A stretch of 64,000 nt of DNA from NCBI GenBank assembly GCA_028671895.1, contig JAPMAC010000209.1, positions 20,730,501-20,794,500 of the forward strand. The letters are read 5' to 3'. Under the pieces are notes generated by a model that was not told the DNA's origin, did no database searches, and saw nothing but the letters and a program-made list of their open reading frames with translations. The stretch comes from Oenanthe sinensis (Eukaryota; Streptophyta; Magnoliopsida; Apiales; Apiaceae). The position numbers were made by a program, and so were the translations under genes. The first letter of the stretch is position 1, and every line of letters begins with the position of its first letter. Shown here piece by piece: positions 20,721 through 33,526 of this stretch.

Positions 20721-22470
20721 CTTTTATAACAAGTATTATCTGGTGTAATCTATCAAGCTCTGCATAGGATTCTCGAACTAATCAGGTAAGTTTTTCTGTG
20801 ATTCATCTTCTTTTTTCGAATTACGGATGCTTTTTAAATTTCTTTATGACAGTGTTTGGGAACCTGAATTCAATTTCAAATGATAGGATTCGAGTTGTCA
20901 TTTCAAATTTTCACGTTTGTACTAATATTTGAATGTCTTGGAATTCAAATAAAATCCAAATTATTTAATTATCCAAACATATTATTTGATTAAATTCAGA
21001 ATTTCAAATGAAATTCATGTTCTCAAACAAGCCATAATGTTAATCTTACTAAATATGCTCATATGATCACATTGAAGATCTTCACGGTTGAAGCTGCTAT
21101 ATTAGAAGTGTTTGATCGAAAAATAAAATGGATAAAAACGATGTCTCTGATTCGGAGGGCAGACAGCCCAGCGAATCGTCTTGCTATGCGACTGAAGATG
21201 AAGAAGAGGCCAAGATACAGTTGGGTCCTAAAATGAGTATTAAACAGCATCTTGAGAAAGATAAGGTTGATTTTTCTCTGAGTATTGAATTTCTGACTAT
21301 GATAGCTTGATCCAGTAGCTAGACATTCATTGTTCATATTTATACTTCTTGTTTCCTTATTGTTGATCAAAAGGACGACGAGAGTTTGAGGAGGTGGAAA
21401 GAGCAACTTCTTGGAAGTGTAGATGCAAGCGCGGTTGAAGGTGCAGCTTGTTTATTGTTTGCAGTACCTTTCTGTGTAGCTAGTCTTTATGTTAAAATTC
21501 GACAAATTTATTTTATTTGAAAACAGAGGAATATTGACTGCAACAGACATTGATATCTTGTTCTGTTAATTCCTATTCTTCATTCTGTAGAAGTTCAAGA
21601 ACCAGATGTCAAAATTTTAAGCCTCACAATTCTTACCGCTGATAGAACTGATCTTGTTCTTGATATTCCGGAGTCTGGGAATATGAATGGCTTGTGGTTT
21701 ACTTTGAAAGAAGGTTGCAAGTACCATCTGAGATTTTCCATCAAGGTCAGCAATGATATTGTTTGCGGCCTCAGATATACCAACACAGTTTGGAAAACCG
21801 GTATCAAGGGTAATTATTCTCTCCCTGTGCCAACACGTTCTGTTTTCTTTACGGGACTCTAAAATTTCTTAACATCATAATATTCAATTTTCAGTTGATA
21901 GCTCAAAGGAGATGCTTGGAACATTCAGTCCCCAAGCTGAGCCTTACACGCACGAGATGCCAGAAGAGACTACTCCATCTGGCTATTTTGCCAGGGGATC
22001 ATATACCGCCAAAACAAAGGTAATTCGAGTAACCATTTTCTTCTTGTATTGAAATTTATTATCTTTCAAAAAAAAAAAAATTCTTGTGAAGAATTTTTGT
22101 CTCTCATTCCTTGACACCGTGATCAGTTTATCGACGATGATAACAAGTGCCACTTGGAACTGAACTACACCTTTGACATCCAGAAAGAATGGCCATCAAT
22201 ATAGACCAAGGATTGCTAACTTATGACACAAATAACGCTGGACCCTATGAATTTGATAGAAGATGAGAAGCAATGTAGTTTCCAGGAGGATATATTTTAA
22301 GAAGATAATAAGCATTTGTCTGCTGTAATTTTTTTTGGATATTCTCCTCATGTCTCTGCGAGGAGTATCTATTTCCCTTTGTAGAACAGGGATGCTAGCA
22401 ATTGATGAGGGGAAATCAAAATTATCGGCTTCATGATTTTTCATTACAATGAAAAGATATCGACATAACA
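20721..22470 (+). other. RhoGDI transcription unit with likely 5' UTR intron
   Basis: The probable extent of the mRNA is given approximately. A good 5' splice site CAG|GTAAGT lies at 20785/20786, 342 bp upstream of the ATG at 21128, suggesting a non-coding first exon and a 5' UTR intron. The acceptor could be at about 21080 or 21108. The 3' end is not precisely visible. Confidence 0.5.
21128..22204 (+). CDS. Rho GDP-dissociation inhibitor (RhoGDI)
   Basis: This gene has five coding exons: 21128-21265, 21374-21440, 21591-21809, 21895-22019 and 22127-22204. All introns are GT-AG and phases join cleanly to 627 nt, or 208 aa. The family keeps ROP/Rho GTPases GDP-bound in the cytosol by hiding their prenyl group. 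The N-terminus is acidic and disordered (ATEDEEEAKIQLGPK, about 21-35). Helical DDESLRRWKEQLLGSV at 47-62 is the GTPase-contacting arm. The immunoglobulin-like domain follows, with FTLKEGCKYHLRFSIKV, SNDIVCGLRYTNTVWKTG, MLGTFSPQAEPYTHEMPEE, FARGSYTAKTKFIDDD and a C-terminal FDIQKEW. All are family hallmarks. The length is slightly under the roughly 220-240 aa of characterised plant members, through a shorter N-terminus. Specific isoform not assignable. Confidence 0.93.
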
Positions 22471-23856
22471 ATTTTGTATTAAATTATGTAGTTACCTTTC
22501 ATCTGCATGCGAAATTTAACAGGAATCCGAAATCTGATAATATTTTTTTGAAGAACATATAACAAATCTGATGCTGGCGACATGATTGTTACATCATCAT
22601 TATACACATTCACTGATAACCGTAGCACCAAATATTCATATCATGTGAACGATAACATATAGACTCGTTCCAATGACAACTAGCTTAGAATAAAGAGTAA
22701 TGCTACGAATCCCAAATTTGTTCCCAAAATATTTCTCAAATACCACGTGTTATGTTCTGATTGGCCCTATTTATATTTTTCCTATCTGATTAACAAGGAA
22801 CTTTTAGATAGGAGGACTTAATAAAATCCGTCAACAGGAGTAATTAGCTGGATGACCAGAGACATAATTGTAAGCAGCCTGTGCATTCTCACTGTGTCTT
22901 TACAGTAAACATGAACTTAAAAAATTTGAGGTAAGGGAAAATTTACTGGATCAGACAGACGCCTACCAGCCAATGCGTGAAAGGTCATGGCTGGCAGTGT
23001 TCAGGTGCATGCTGAAGATGGATGGGTCAATCAATCAATTGATGAGGACTCTGAAGTATGGTAGTGACAACGTTTAGATATGATTGCTCTTTTTTAGGTG
23101 GGTAATAGTGATTGTTTTTAATTTACACAAACTTGTTACTACTAAAATTTTTTTTTGATTAATTAGGCTTATAGATTTATAAATTAGTATTCGTTCAAAT
23201 AAATCTCAGGGAAAGCAAGAGTCAAACCCAGAAATCGCGCTCAAATTGTTACTACTTAAATATGAGGTGAGGGAGGAGAATCAATCTTAGCACACCAGGA
23301 TAGTATATATGGTTCCAGAATTCTGGTGTCACAGTAACAACTAGATGCGAGGTTGATCTTAGACAACTCATCGTACGCTGTTGAATCGTCGATAACTAGT
23401 ATACTAGTATGAACAATGTAGATTTGATGGATAAAGTAAACTTCAACCACATTTTATAATCATAGGGTAGCAAAAGATAGGCGTAAGGTGAACTAAAACG
23501 AAAGTTCGGGTGACGGAAAAAGCACTGCAAGTGAAAACGGTAAAAAAACGTTTACAGGATAACCCTCAACCTTGGACATGGACCTAAATTATAAATACGT
23601 ACATGTCTACAAGTGCCTGTAGTATGTTGAATAGTACAATTGTTGTGGAGATGAAACCAAAGCAATGGTGTAGAAAAAAAAGGCAAAAATAACAAAAATA
23701 TTAGGTAAAAAAGATAGGACCAGATCCACATTCCAAAACTGTTTCTGTAACAGTTGATTATTTCCGAGTCCAATCGGAAAGCAATATAATACCAGTAACG
23801 GGCAGAGCATAATAGTCATATAGAGAAACCGCAAAAGAGCTCGTATTGAAGTAGAT
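22205..23856. other. Intergenic between RhoGDI and MBOAT genes
   Basis: The first about 250 bp is RhoGDI 3' UTR. The rest is AT-rich with no ORF I believe. A TTATAAATACG TATA-like box at about 23589 lies about 265 bp upstream of the next ATG and may serve that gene. Confidence 0.5.
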
Positions 23857-24900
23857 ATGGAAGGTGAGATTAAGAATTTAAGCTATGCATGTTCATCAAT
23901 CATAGCTTCTCTTTCATATTGTTACCTTGTTTCTTCCAAAATTTCACCAGGTAAATTAAGGTTTGTATCTGTATTTCCCATCTTCTGCCTCTTCACCATC
24001 CTACCTTATTATGTCTCCTCGGCTTTCAACACGGCCCTCCTAACTTTCTTAATTACTTGGCTTTCAAACTCCAAGCTCCTCCTTTTTTGCTTTGGCCATG
24101 GTCCACTTTCATCCTGCAACCAATCTTTCAGTCTCTTCATCTCCATAGCTTCCCTTCCCATCAGAATCAAGCAAAATATGACGAGTAATAACAGCAGAAC
24201 AAACGTACTGCCTCTGAATTTCTCTATGAAAGTACTTGGATTCACGATATTGGTAAAGATATTGTATAGTTATAGAGAGGGGTTGCACAACAAGGTGATT
24301 CAGTGTTCCTATTGTTGTCTTTCCTTTCTGTTGATAGACATCCTCATCGGTTTATCTAGCACATTGGCTCGAGCCCTGGTGGGAGTCGAATTCGAGCCAG
24401 CTTCGAATGAGCCATATCTCTCAACATCTCTCCAAGACTTTTGGGGAAAGAGATGGAACCTTGCGGTAACCACTACTTTAAGGGACACCATATACAAGCC
24501 TGTGAGAAAAGCCACAGAAAAAGTTATAGGGAAAGATATGGCTCCCATGCCTGCGGTGATAGCAGCGTTTCTGGTATCAGGACTGATGCACGAGCTGTTA
24601 TTCTACAACGTAACACATGTGTTTCCAACATGGGAGATGACGTCGTTTTTTCTGTTGCATGGGATATGTGTAGTGGTCGAGGTAGGGGTAAAAAATTGGG
24701 TGCGTCGATGGGGGTGGCAGCTCCCGTGGGTGCTGTCAACGGGACTGACGGTGGTATTTGTGGTAGGGACGAGCCTCTGTCTATTTTTCCCAACAGTTGT
24801 TAGGAGTGGTGCAGATACAAGAGTGCTGGAGGAGATAACATTTTTTGTCGAGTTGATGGGGACTCTTCTGACCAAGCTTTTTTCGTCCATTCATGAATAA
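23857..24900 (+). CDS. Wax synthase/acyl-CoA-sterol acyltransferase-like MBOAT
   Basis: This is an intronless ORF of 347 aa starting at ATG 23857, close to the approximately 350 aa of plant wax synthases. The family are membrane-bound O-acyltransferases of the ER that move an acyl chain from acyl-CoA to a fatty alcohol or sterol. Several hydrophobic segments are visible (about 12-28, 35-52, 58-80, 90-104, 125-140, 152-172, 232-250, 262-277, 290-312). The family motif LQDFWGKRWN is at 192-201, followed by LRDTIYKPVR. SGLMHELLFY at 241-250 carries the expected catalytic His (245). It lies tail-to-tail with TAF6. Wax ester versus steryl ester synthesis cannot be decided from sequence alone. Confidence 0.92.
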   Translation: MEGEIKNLSYACSSIIASLSYCYLVSSKISPGKLRFVSVFPIFCLFTILPYYVSSAFNTALLTFLITWLSNSKLLLFCFGHGPLSSCNQSFSLFISIASLPIRIKQNMTSNNSRTNVLPLNFSMKVLGFTILVKILYSYREGLHNKVIQCSYCCLSFLLIDILIGLSSTLARALVGVEFEPASNEPYLSTSLQDFWGKRWNLAVTTTLRDTIYKPVRKATEKVIGKDMAPMPAVIAAFLVSGLMHELLFYNVTHVFPTWEMTSFFLLHGICVVVEVGVKNWVRRWGWQLPWVLSTGLTVVFVVGTSLCLFFPTVVRSGADTRVLEEITFFVELMGTLLTKLFSSIHE

Positions 24901-25445
24901 ATTGTCAATCTGTCATGCATATGTTTAAACAGAACAATTATCTTGTTCTATGTATTAAAGGACAAAGGTTTTGCCCTGAATTATTATGTATAGATTAAAA
25001 TAACTGTATTTCAAAGAAAAGGAAAGAAAAAAACCTTTAATCTTTAATCATACGAGCAGCTATGTTTTGGCTTGTAGGAAATCTATAATAATTACAAATT
25101 TGTAATGGACACAAATTAACAAATCGCACTCAAATATAAGAAAGATAATATTGTATTGTATTACCTCTCAATCTCAACTGAAATATAAAGCCTCTACACA
25201 GGCTTACAAGAAATTAGTTACAAATAACTTTAAGGTGAACAAAGCATGCCAAAAGCAAAAAGATGTAATCAAGCCTTTATCAAGAGCTCCAAAGGTTGCC
25301 AAAGTGCAAATAAAAGCTGTAATAGAATATTATGGCAACCAGAGAAGGTCAATAGTTTGTAAAATTTGATCATATACACCAAAGACACTACTTTTAGTCA
25401 GTTCATTCTTAATCTCATATATCAATTATTGTAATCTCCAGCTCC
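24901..25445. other. Shared 3' region of MBOAT and TAF6 genes
   Basis: The 545 bp between the two convergent stop codons hold both 3' UTRs. The short plus-strand ORF at 25151-25369 does not start with ATG and looks like chance antisense of the TAF6 3' UTR. Confidence 0.6.
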
Positions 25446-28400
25446 TCAAAGAAAGATATTAGATAGTGGAGTGGGTATGAATGGAAGCATGCTTTCACCA
25501 AAACTTTCAGTTAGCAGTGGCAGCAATTGTCCAGCATCCACGACCTCCTTCCAAGCCTGTGTTGATGCACTTGACGGCTTCTTTGCTCGATCGTCCTTTC
25601 TGCCATTGATTCCTAATACGTTCTCGGTTGGTAACTGTCTTGACATTGAGGATACACCAGCATCAGAACCTGCGAGACTTGTAGAATACCCTCCGGTTGC
25701 TCTTTGAATGTTAACCGGGAAGGAATTCGATGTAATCGCACCCATAGAACCTTCAGTTGCGACCCTCTTAAGAGGTGGTTGTTGCAACATGTTGTCCATG
25801 CTTGCTTTACGTTTATCTTGATAAATTAGAGAAGCATGAGGATGAGACAGTCATATTCATATATGCAAATGGGAGACTTGATAAAATTATATGCTCATAG
25901 TGCCTTCAGTCCTTGTCAGTACTGTGTGATAATTAGATAACATCAATTGTTCAAAATATTAATCATCAGACCTGATTCAATTTGGTTGCAGGTTGGGATA
26001 TAAGACGTCCCCACCTTAGGGCCCATTTGATAACAAGTGAACGAGACTGATTGAACTGAACAAGTGAAATTAAGGGCCGAGTTGATGTCAAGTGAACAAG
26101 ACTGATTGAACTGAACAAGTGAATAGATAAAAGAAGAAATATTGTGGGACAACTCAATTACTTAATTGTTTAAGAAAATATATTTACGTCTCTACTCTCT
26201 ATAGCCTAGCCCGGGCAAATCACTTTGGTGTGTAACGTGTGTTCATTATATAAATTACATATTATTTTCTTCTTTTTACTTGTTTTAACTTTCAAATGGT
26301 CCATTATTTATAATTATATTATTATATGAACATGTTAGTAATAATTATTTTTGACTTTTGAGTTTATTTGAATATATAATTATATTAAATTTATGAAGTT
26401 AAGATGTTTTATAACAGTAATTATGATCTTCCATCTATTATTGGAATTATTATTCGAAGTTCAGTAGTAGTATCAAATGTATACCGTCAACCAGTATTAT
26501 TATTAGAGTCACGTACTTGTGTGGGTTCTGTTTTACAATAATTTTAAAGGTCATCTTCTTTTTGGTCTATTATATGAACAATAATCATGTTAAATTATGT
26601 ATCAATTTTAAATTATTTGTTCATATTAATATTATTATAGGAAAACATATTCAATACATAATTTGTAAATCAAATTATGTAATAATAATTAAATTAAAAG
26701 AAATCCATTAGTTAGAGGGTGATGGCCCTCTATGCTGTATTTGGAAGAAAAGAGGACCTAATTACCTTTACTAAGTATGTCTCGACCAAATTACCGACAC
26801 AGCACATATGCACAATCAACATGTCTGCCTGATATGTTACACGGTACGACGAATGTGAGAGACTGATAGATATGTTTCATCTGGTAATACGTACATCTAC
26901 GATGCATATCATTAATGATATGTTTCATCTGGTAATACATACATCTACGATGCATATCACTACATGCGTAAGATCTGTATACGTATCTAACAACAAATGT
27001 CAATTAATAAAGACTAGAACTCTAATTATTAGTATATAATATTTAGGATAGAATTTGAATATAATTTAATTTAACTTTTTTTAAAGAATTGGGTTAACCA
27101 AATTTTGAGGGTTGGGATGTATAAAAGGGGGTTGGGGTTTAAAGTCCCAAAGATTGATAAGGAAGTGCCTAGGTAGGAAGTTTTTTTTCTTTGTGTGTCC
27201 GTATATGTTAGAATAATAATTCAAAGTCGCTTTTTATTATTATAATTGTTTTTTAATTATCCAATTTGTTAGTAGGATAAGTATAATTAGTTGAAGATGA
27301 GGATAAATAGAATTAGTTTAGTAGTGATAAGTATTGGAAATTCTATCTTTTAAAATTAGTTGCTATAAAATGAGGTGATGTATTCAGAATTTTAATTATA
27401 CAATACAATGTAGAATTTTCTATGTGCCTCTTTTCTTTCCCTGCTCTTACATAAAAAAACCAACAAATGGTATCAAGAGCTAAAATGATCTTAAAGGGCC
27501 TGTGAGAATTTGAGTGAAAATAAAGTCATGGCTGAAGAAACAAAATACGATACGAAGACGGCTTAGGTTCAAATGGATACAAAAAATATGGGCATGAGGT
27601 AGATGTTTGTCATGAAAATGATGAGAAGGAAATCATGGCACAAGGGGCCATAAAATAAATTTTGTTTTAAGATTGTGGGTGAGAAGTGCACCATGAATAT
27701 GGAGAGAAGTTCTTCATACTTCAAAAATAAATCCTTAATGTGTAAATTGGTGAGAAGTGCATCAAGACATGAAATTGGTGAGAAGTGCACCTTGAAGAAA
27801 ATGGTGGAGAGAAGTGCTCCTCATTTGTGTGAAGAGAAGTGCTTCAACAAAAATGGTGATGGTGGGAAGTACATCATGGTCAAAGAAATTTTAGAACTTT
27901 GAATTAAGAGGGAATGTTAGAATAATAATTCAAAGTTACTTTTTATTATTATAATTGTTTTTTAATTATCCAGTAGGATAAGTATAATTAGTTGAAGATG
28001 AGGATAAATAGAATTAGTTTAGTAGTGATAAGTATTGGAAATTCTATCTTTTAAGATTAGTTGCTATAAAATGAGGTGATGTATTCAGAATTTTAATTAT
28101 ACAATACAATGTAGAATTTTCTATGTGCCTCTTTTCTTTCCCTGCTCTTACATAAAAAAACCAACAGTATAAAAAAGTGTTTTTCTACTCTACCTCAATT
28201 CGCCATTTCGAATCTTATACATAAGGTTTTTCCGTACCAGCATCTAACTATTGTTATTATACAAATTCCATTGATTTCATCTTACCTGGGATGAATTGAG
28301 ACGTTGTTTTGTTCATTGGCAGCATCTAACTATTGTTATTATACAAATTCCATTGATTTCATCTTACCTCATCTTACTTAGGATGAATTGAGACGTTGTT

Positions 28401-31400
28401 TTGTTCATTGGCATATTTTTTTCCTATCGAGAAAGGTGCCAGTAGGAACTATTGGTCTTACATCATGAGATGTATAAGTATAGCATACTTGGTAGGATTT
28501 TGTTATAAATATTAGATTGTAACTAGAATTCTAATCATTAGTATATAATATTTAGGATATAATTTAAAAATAATTTAATTCCACTTTTTTTAAAGAATTG
28601 GGTAAACCAAATTTTGGGGTTAGTTAAAATTGTGTTACCGGATAAAAAAATCTCTAATGTAGTTATAATAGAATAATATCTCGGTTATAATTATATTTTA
28701 GAAATATATGACTTTTAGTTTCAATAAAATGTAATATGGATAAAAAAATATTATTATAATATTAATGAGATTCAATTTAAATAAATTCTACTACGAATTT
28801 TGTATAAGTATATCATATTTAATTTAAATAAATTCTATTACGAGTTTTTTTATAAGTATATCATATTTGGAATGATTATGTCACATGATATTTGATTATA
28901 AATAGAATTGTAAACATATAATATTGATATAATTTATATATAATATAATTTAAAAGAAAAGGTTAACTAGAATTTAGGGATAACCAAGCTACCAACAACA
29001 AAAGATATCAAGTTGGGTTATAATAATATAGTATAGATTTGTGTGATGTGTAAATGTCAGCATATGGATATGGATATTGAAACCCTGCATTAAGTTTGCA
29101 AAAAAGTCCTTAAGTTTGGAAAACAGTAATGTGGGCCGTGGATTTTGTATATACAGTATTATGCTCATTTTCTCTAGTTAGATATCAGTTGTCACATAAT
29201 CTGTTAGCATATGACTTGCGGTGGTTTGAAGCGAAAATGATGGAAAAGTTCAAATGAAGAAAATAATCACGCATCTTCGCGATTCAGATGGTCAGTGAGT
29301 AAACAGTGCAACACTCAGATAATGCCACTAATCCCCCTATAACAATTTTAGAAACTGGTGGGGGTGGAAATAGAACTAATGGTGGCGGAAAAAATGTTAA
29401 AAAACTAAAATCCAGGAGGAAATAGACTTAAATATTTATTGCAGTTGCACTCATAGACCATCAGAAGAGTTGGTATTTACATCCAGTTGCAGTTTCCTAG
29501 ATCCTTGTAAAGATGCAAACCCTTGACTAACAATCACATGCATGCACCAAGTATATAACACTTCCTAAACACTTATATCATGGACAAGTAATACTATACA
29601 AAATAAAATAAAATAATGTTCAATAACTGTCAAGTCATGTCTACCAGTATAGATGGGTCTAGGCACTGTAACATGTTAAAAAATGGAATTCAATCAACCA
29701 AACATGTAAAAGGAGCATATCCGGCTATATATCTAGCTTCTGTGATGTCCATTTATCTAAATCATCATAATTATACCAAAACTACCTATACATAAAAGGT
29801 ATTCCAAAATTAAACCTCGAGTTTGAATTAAATATGCTGTATTATCATCAACTATCCACTGCACAACCAGAAAAGACGGGACTACACATATTATGTGAAG
29901 GAAAAGAAACAAGGCAAGAAAACTCACTTGCCATGGTAGTCACGATTTTCGCGTTAACCTTCCAGGGGACACAAGATGGTGGGGATAAAGGTGAGGGTAT
30001 TAGCTTTAGCTTCTTGTATATACATTGGCCAACTGCATGCTATAAGGTGCGTTGCTTTCTTAGTTTCACTAAATAGTGCAAGTATATGAATAAAGGGATA
30101 AGTACTAACTGCATGATAAGGCTGCCCTGTCCAAACTAGAAGAAACTCGAATATAAAAATTGAATTTATTGCTGCTTCATAAGGAAAGAAACTCACCAGT
30201 AGGGCACCATATACACGCCAAGCTTCATATCTCTTTGTCTCATTCTTTTGCTTCTCGACTTGCATTTCTGGCTCTATAAGTTGCAAGTATAGTTCGAGGT
30301 TTGGTAGTACAAAGAAACCAACCTGAAAATTGAATTATTAAGTAACCAAATTAGCATGATAAGAACGAAAGAGAAAAAAATAGTTTACAGATACGATTTT
30401 TTTTTGGTCTTTGATGCTGGATTTGCAGGGGGGGGTGAGAATTTGTATAAAACTGTGAAACTGAAACATTTCACCAATGCTACACACAATGAGGAATCTT
30501 AAAAAAATTGCATACTTCCAATTATTCAAGCAAAGTAGACCATCATTATCTCTGAGGAAAGGAAAGACAAAGAGAAAGCAATTTGTCAATTAAAGCCTAG
30601 AAAAAGGCTGAATCACAAAAGGCATACCACACTGGGCCCAATGGCGGCTAGGGCGCGAATTGCTCCATAATGTTGTGCCAATGTTTTTGTTGAGTCCAAG
30701 AAAGTGTGCATGAGAGTCTTGGTCACGCGTGGCTGCAGGGTATGGTAAGCATGACCATACCTGCAATTTCTCGACAAGAAATATTCATGTAAAGTCCAGA
30801 AATCACTTACAAATTTCAAGATTCGGTATGTTCTAACTTCTAACACCCTCCATAACCATGATCATCTACACATACTTCGCAAAAAAATGATCATCTACAA
30901 ATGCCATAATGTAGAAGTAGTTGAATACATCCAGATGGTATAATTATTAGATCAATTATCTTATATTGGCTACATAGTACAACAGCAGGTACAATGTTTG
31001 TTCAGTGCAATAGTCATCTTTGCTTGAACAATGACAAACCTTTCTTGTACTGTGTCATCCATCCGATAGGTTAAAGATGATTAAAAGACAATCCTCACCT
31101 TCTGCATATTAAAGAAACCAATATTGCTGCATAGTTTCTAAGCTCCCAATGATTGTCAGACATTTTATGGCTCAACGTTTTTCCAATAAGGCAGGTCATA
31201 ATAGATGGCATCAATTGGTGTAGCTGAAGAATACAAAGACACCATTAGATACACAAGGATTTCACATATGCAGTGTACTGATTTATGAGGGTATCCCAAC
31301 TAATCGACCAACGAGCTGATGGGGTCAGGGCAGCCCATGAGGTTGCTTCTAATAGGCACCTTAGAGGCTTAGAGCATCTCCAATAGAGACACCCCTAAGG

Positions 31401-33473
31401 GGTGCCAAGCATTTCCAACTCAATGTAAGTAATAATTTTTTATTCTCTTTCATCCATGTCATATTTGACAACTTTTAACTCCAATAGTTAGGATCCCACA
31501 TAAGGTGCCTTTATGGTCCCTACATAAATTCAATAAGTAGGACAAAAACTAGATATAACAAAATAGGTGTGAGTGTTACAAATTTTGTACAAAAATTTGT
31601 GATTTTTTCATTTTGAGTGGGTGCCAAAAGTTAGGAACTTCTCCTGGCAGCTTTGTGACTCCGATAGGGTAGCACCTAAGAGTTCCATGCGGCAGATTTT
31701 GCCACCCATCTTGGAACCTCTATTGGAGATGCTCTTATAAACTATTTTTTGTACACTGGTTTTGATAAATAATACCTTCTACCGTTAAAATACACACTTT
31801 TTTTCAGCATATAGAGGAAACAAATATGCCCTGAACTTACATATGGCTCAATGTGGAGGTGTGGATTTTGGAGAAGACTCCGGACAAGTCGCATCAAAGC
31901 ATATAAGAGATGGAAACTTTTTGAATTGCGCATAACCTGACATTATGTTACAAATGAAAAAAGGCCGCAATAAGTATCATGTAAATCTATGCCACAATAT
32001 TTGATCACCTTTTAAATTTTTAAATTCCATTTAATCACATTTACGAGATTAAGATTAAACTGATTCATATAAAAAATTATAATATAGCTTTTGCAACTGG
32101 TAATACTTTGTATGTATTATAAATAATCATATTCGTAATTCATACTACCTAATGACGATAAACTTGTATCAAATAGTTAAACCCAGTAATTACTTAAGAA
32201 TTGAGGAAATATCTATATTCCACAGTCTACTATATCAGTCAACAACTAAATGCCGATTAGTTCAGTGAAAAGGAACAGGAGCTTATGTTTGCGAGCATGT
32301 AAACATATAACGTACCTTTACATTCCTTATTGGTACGCAGATTGGCATGTTTCAATGACGACGTATTTATAAAAAATTCAGGCAACAACATCTACCACAA
32401 TTAATATATATGATTACCTCGTCGCCAATGAAATATGTAAAATAAGGAACTAAAGGGTGGAGGCCTGAATCAGTTGCCAAGCTCAACAGTGCTTCTTGGA
32501 AGAGTATAGAGTCAGACCGACCCACGGTAAGTTCTGTAATTTTTTCAAAGTAAAGCTGCACAACAATCCCAAAAAAAACATTTGCAATCAAAATGAAGCA
32601 AAAGAGAGATAAGAAACAGTGAGTACAAAAGCAACATGAATATATGATGATACCTGAAGCTCACGAGAGAGTACATGCTTTACAGGACATTTGACATCAG
32701 CTGATATTTCATCATCTTTGTATTCGGCTTTCTTGTTATCAGATGGGGACGCCAGTGCTTTGAGCAGTAAAGAAAGATATAAATGTGAAAACAATATCAC
32801 CACAAAAGTAGATATGTAAATTATGAAAGATAATATAGGGAGGAATTACGATGTCATGGGTAGAGATAGGAACTACCTTCAAATAGAGTAGTTTCGGGAG
32901 TAGCAGGTTGTACACCTTCAACCGCAAGCCAATGATTAACAACAGAAGTATCTTGAGGTGTTTTAGATACCGGTGCTTTGATAACCTTGAAACCGATTCA
33001 GAAAATATACAACAAGTGGGCCAAAACTGTAATTATAAAAAAGTCTTAAAACTAAACCAAAGGCGCAGGCAGATACGATAAAGTCTCACATTTATGAATT
33101 CGACTTGTTTGTCATCAATGTAGAAGAGATCCTTGTGAGGAGTAGCTTTTTTGAACTTGAATGTATCTCCCGATGCAAACCCGTAAATTGGCTAATAAAG
33201 GGATTAAAAAAACTATGAAAATCAATTTGGAAATTAAAAGTGAGTTTGTATAGATTATTACTAGTACCTCTATGTTTCTAAGAAGGAGAGCGTTATCGAC
33301 ATCGTGAGAAGTCAAAAGAGTGCGTTTCGAATGGTGCATACATTTGATAGCTTCCTGCACACGCCCAAACCAACACATTATTATACAAGTAAAGATAATA
33401 GAGTGAATTGACCGGGGAGAGGGAGGGAGAGAGGGAGAGAGGGGGAGAGAGAAAGACAGAGAGAGAGAGAGGG

Positions 33474-33526
<53 letters not shown>

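Noticed and set aside
24009..24890. Minus-strand and alternate-frame ORFs across the MBOAT gene
   Set aside because: Shadows of the 347-aa MBOAT frame, which has clear family motifs.
25151..25369. 72-codon plus-strand ORF between MBOAT and TAF6
   Set aside because: No ATG start, basic composition typical of AT-rich 3' UTR antisense, no motif.
26020..26110. MITE-like GGGCCCATTTGATAACAAG near 26020
   Set aside because: Direct short repeats of GACTGATTGAACTGAACAAG follow but no inverted partner end is visible, so no element is called.
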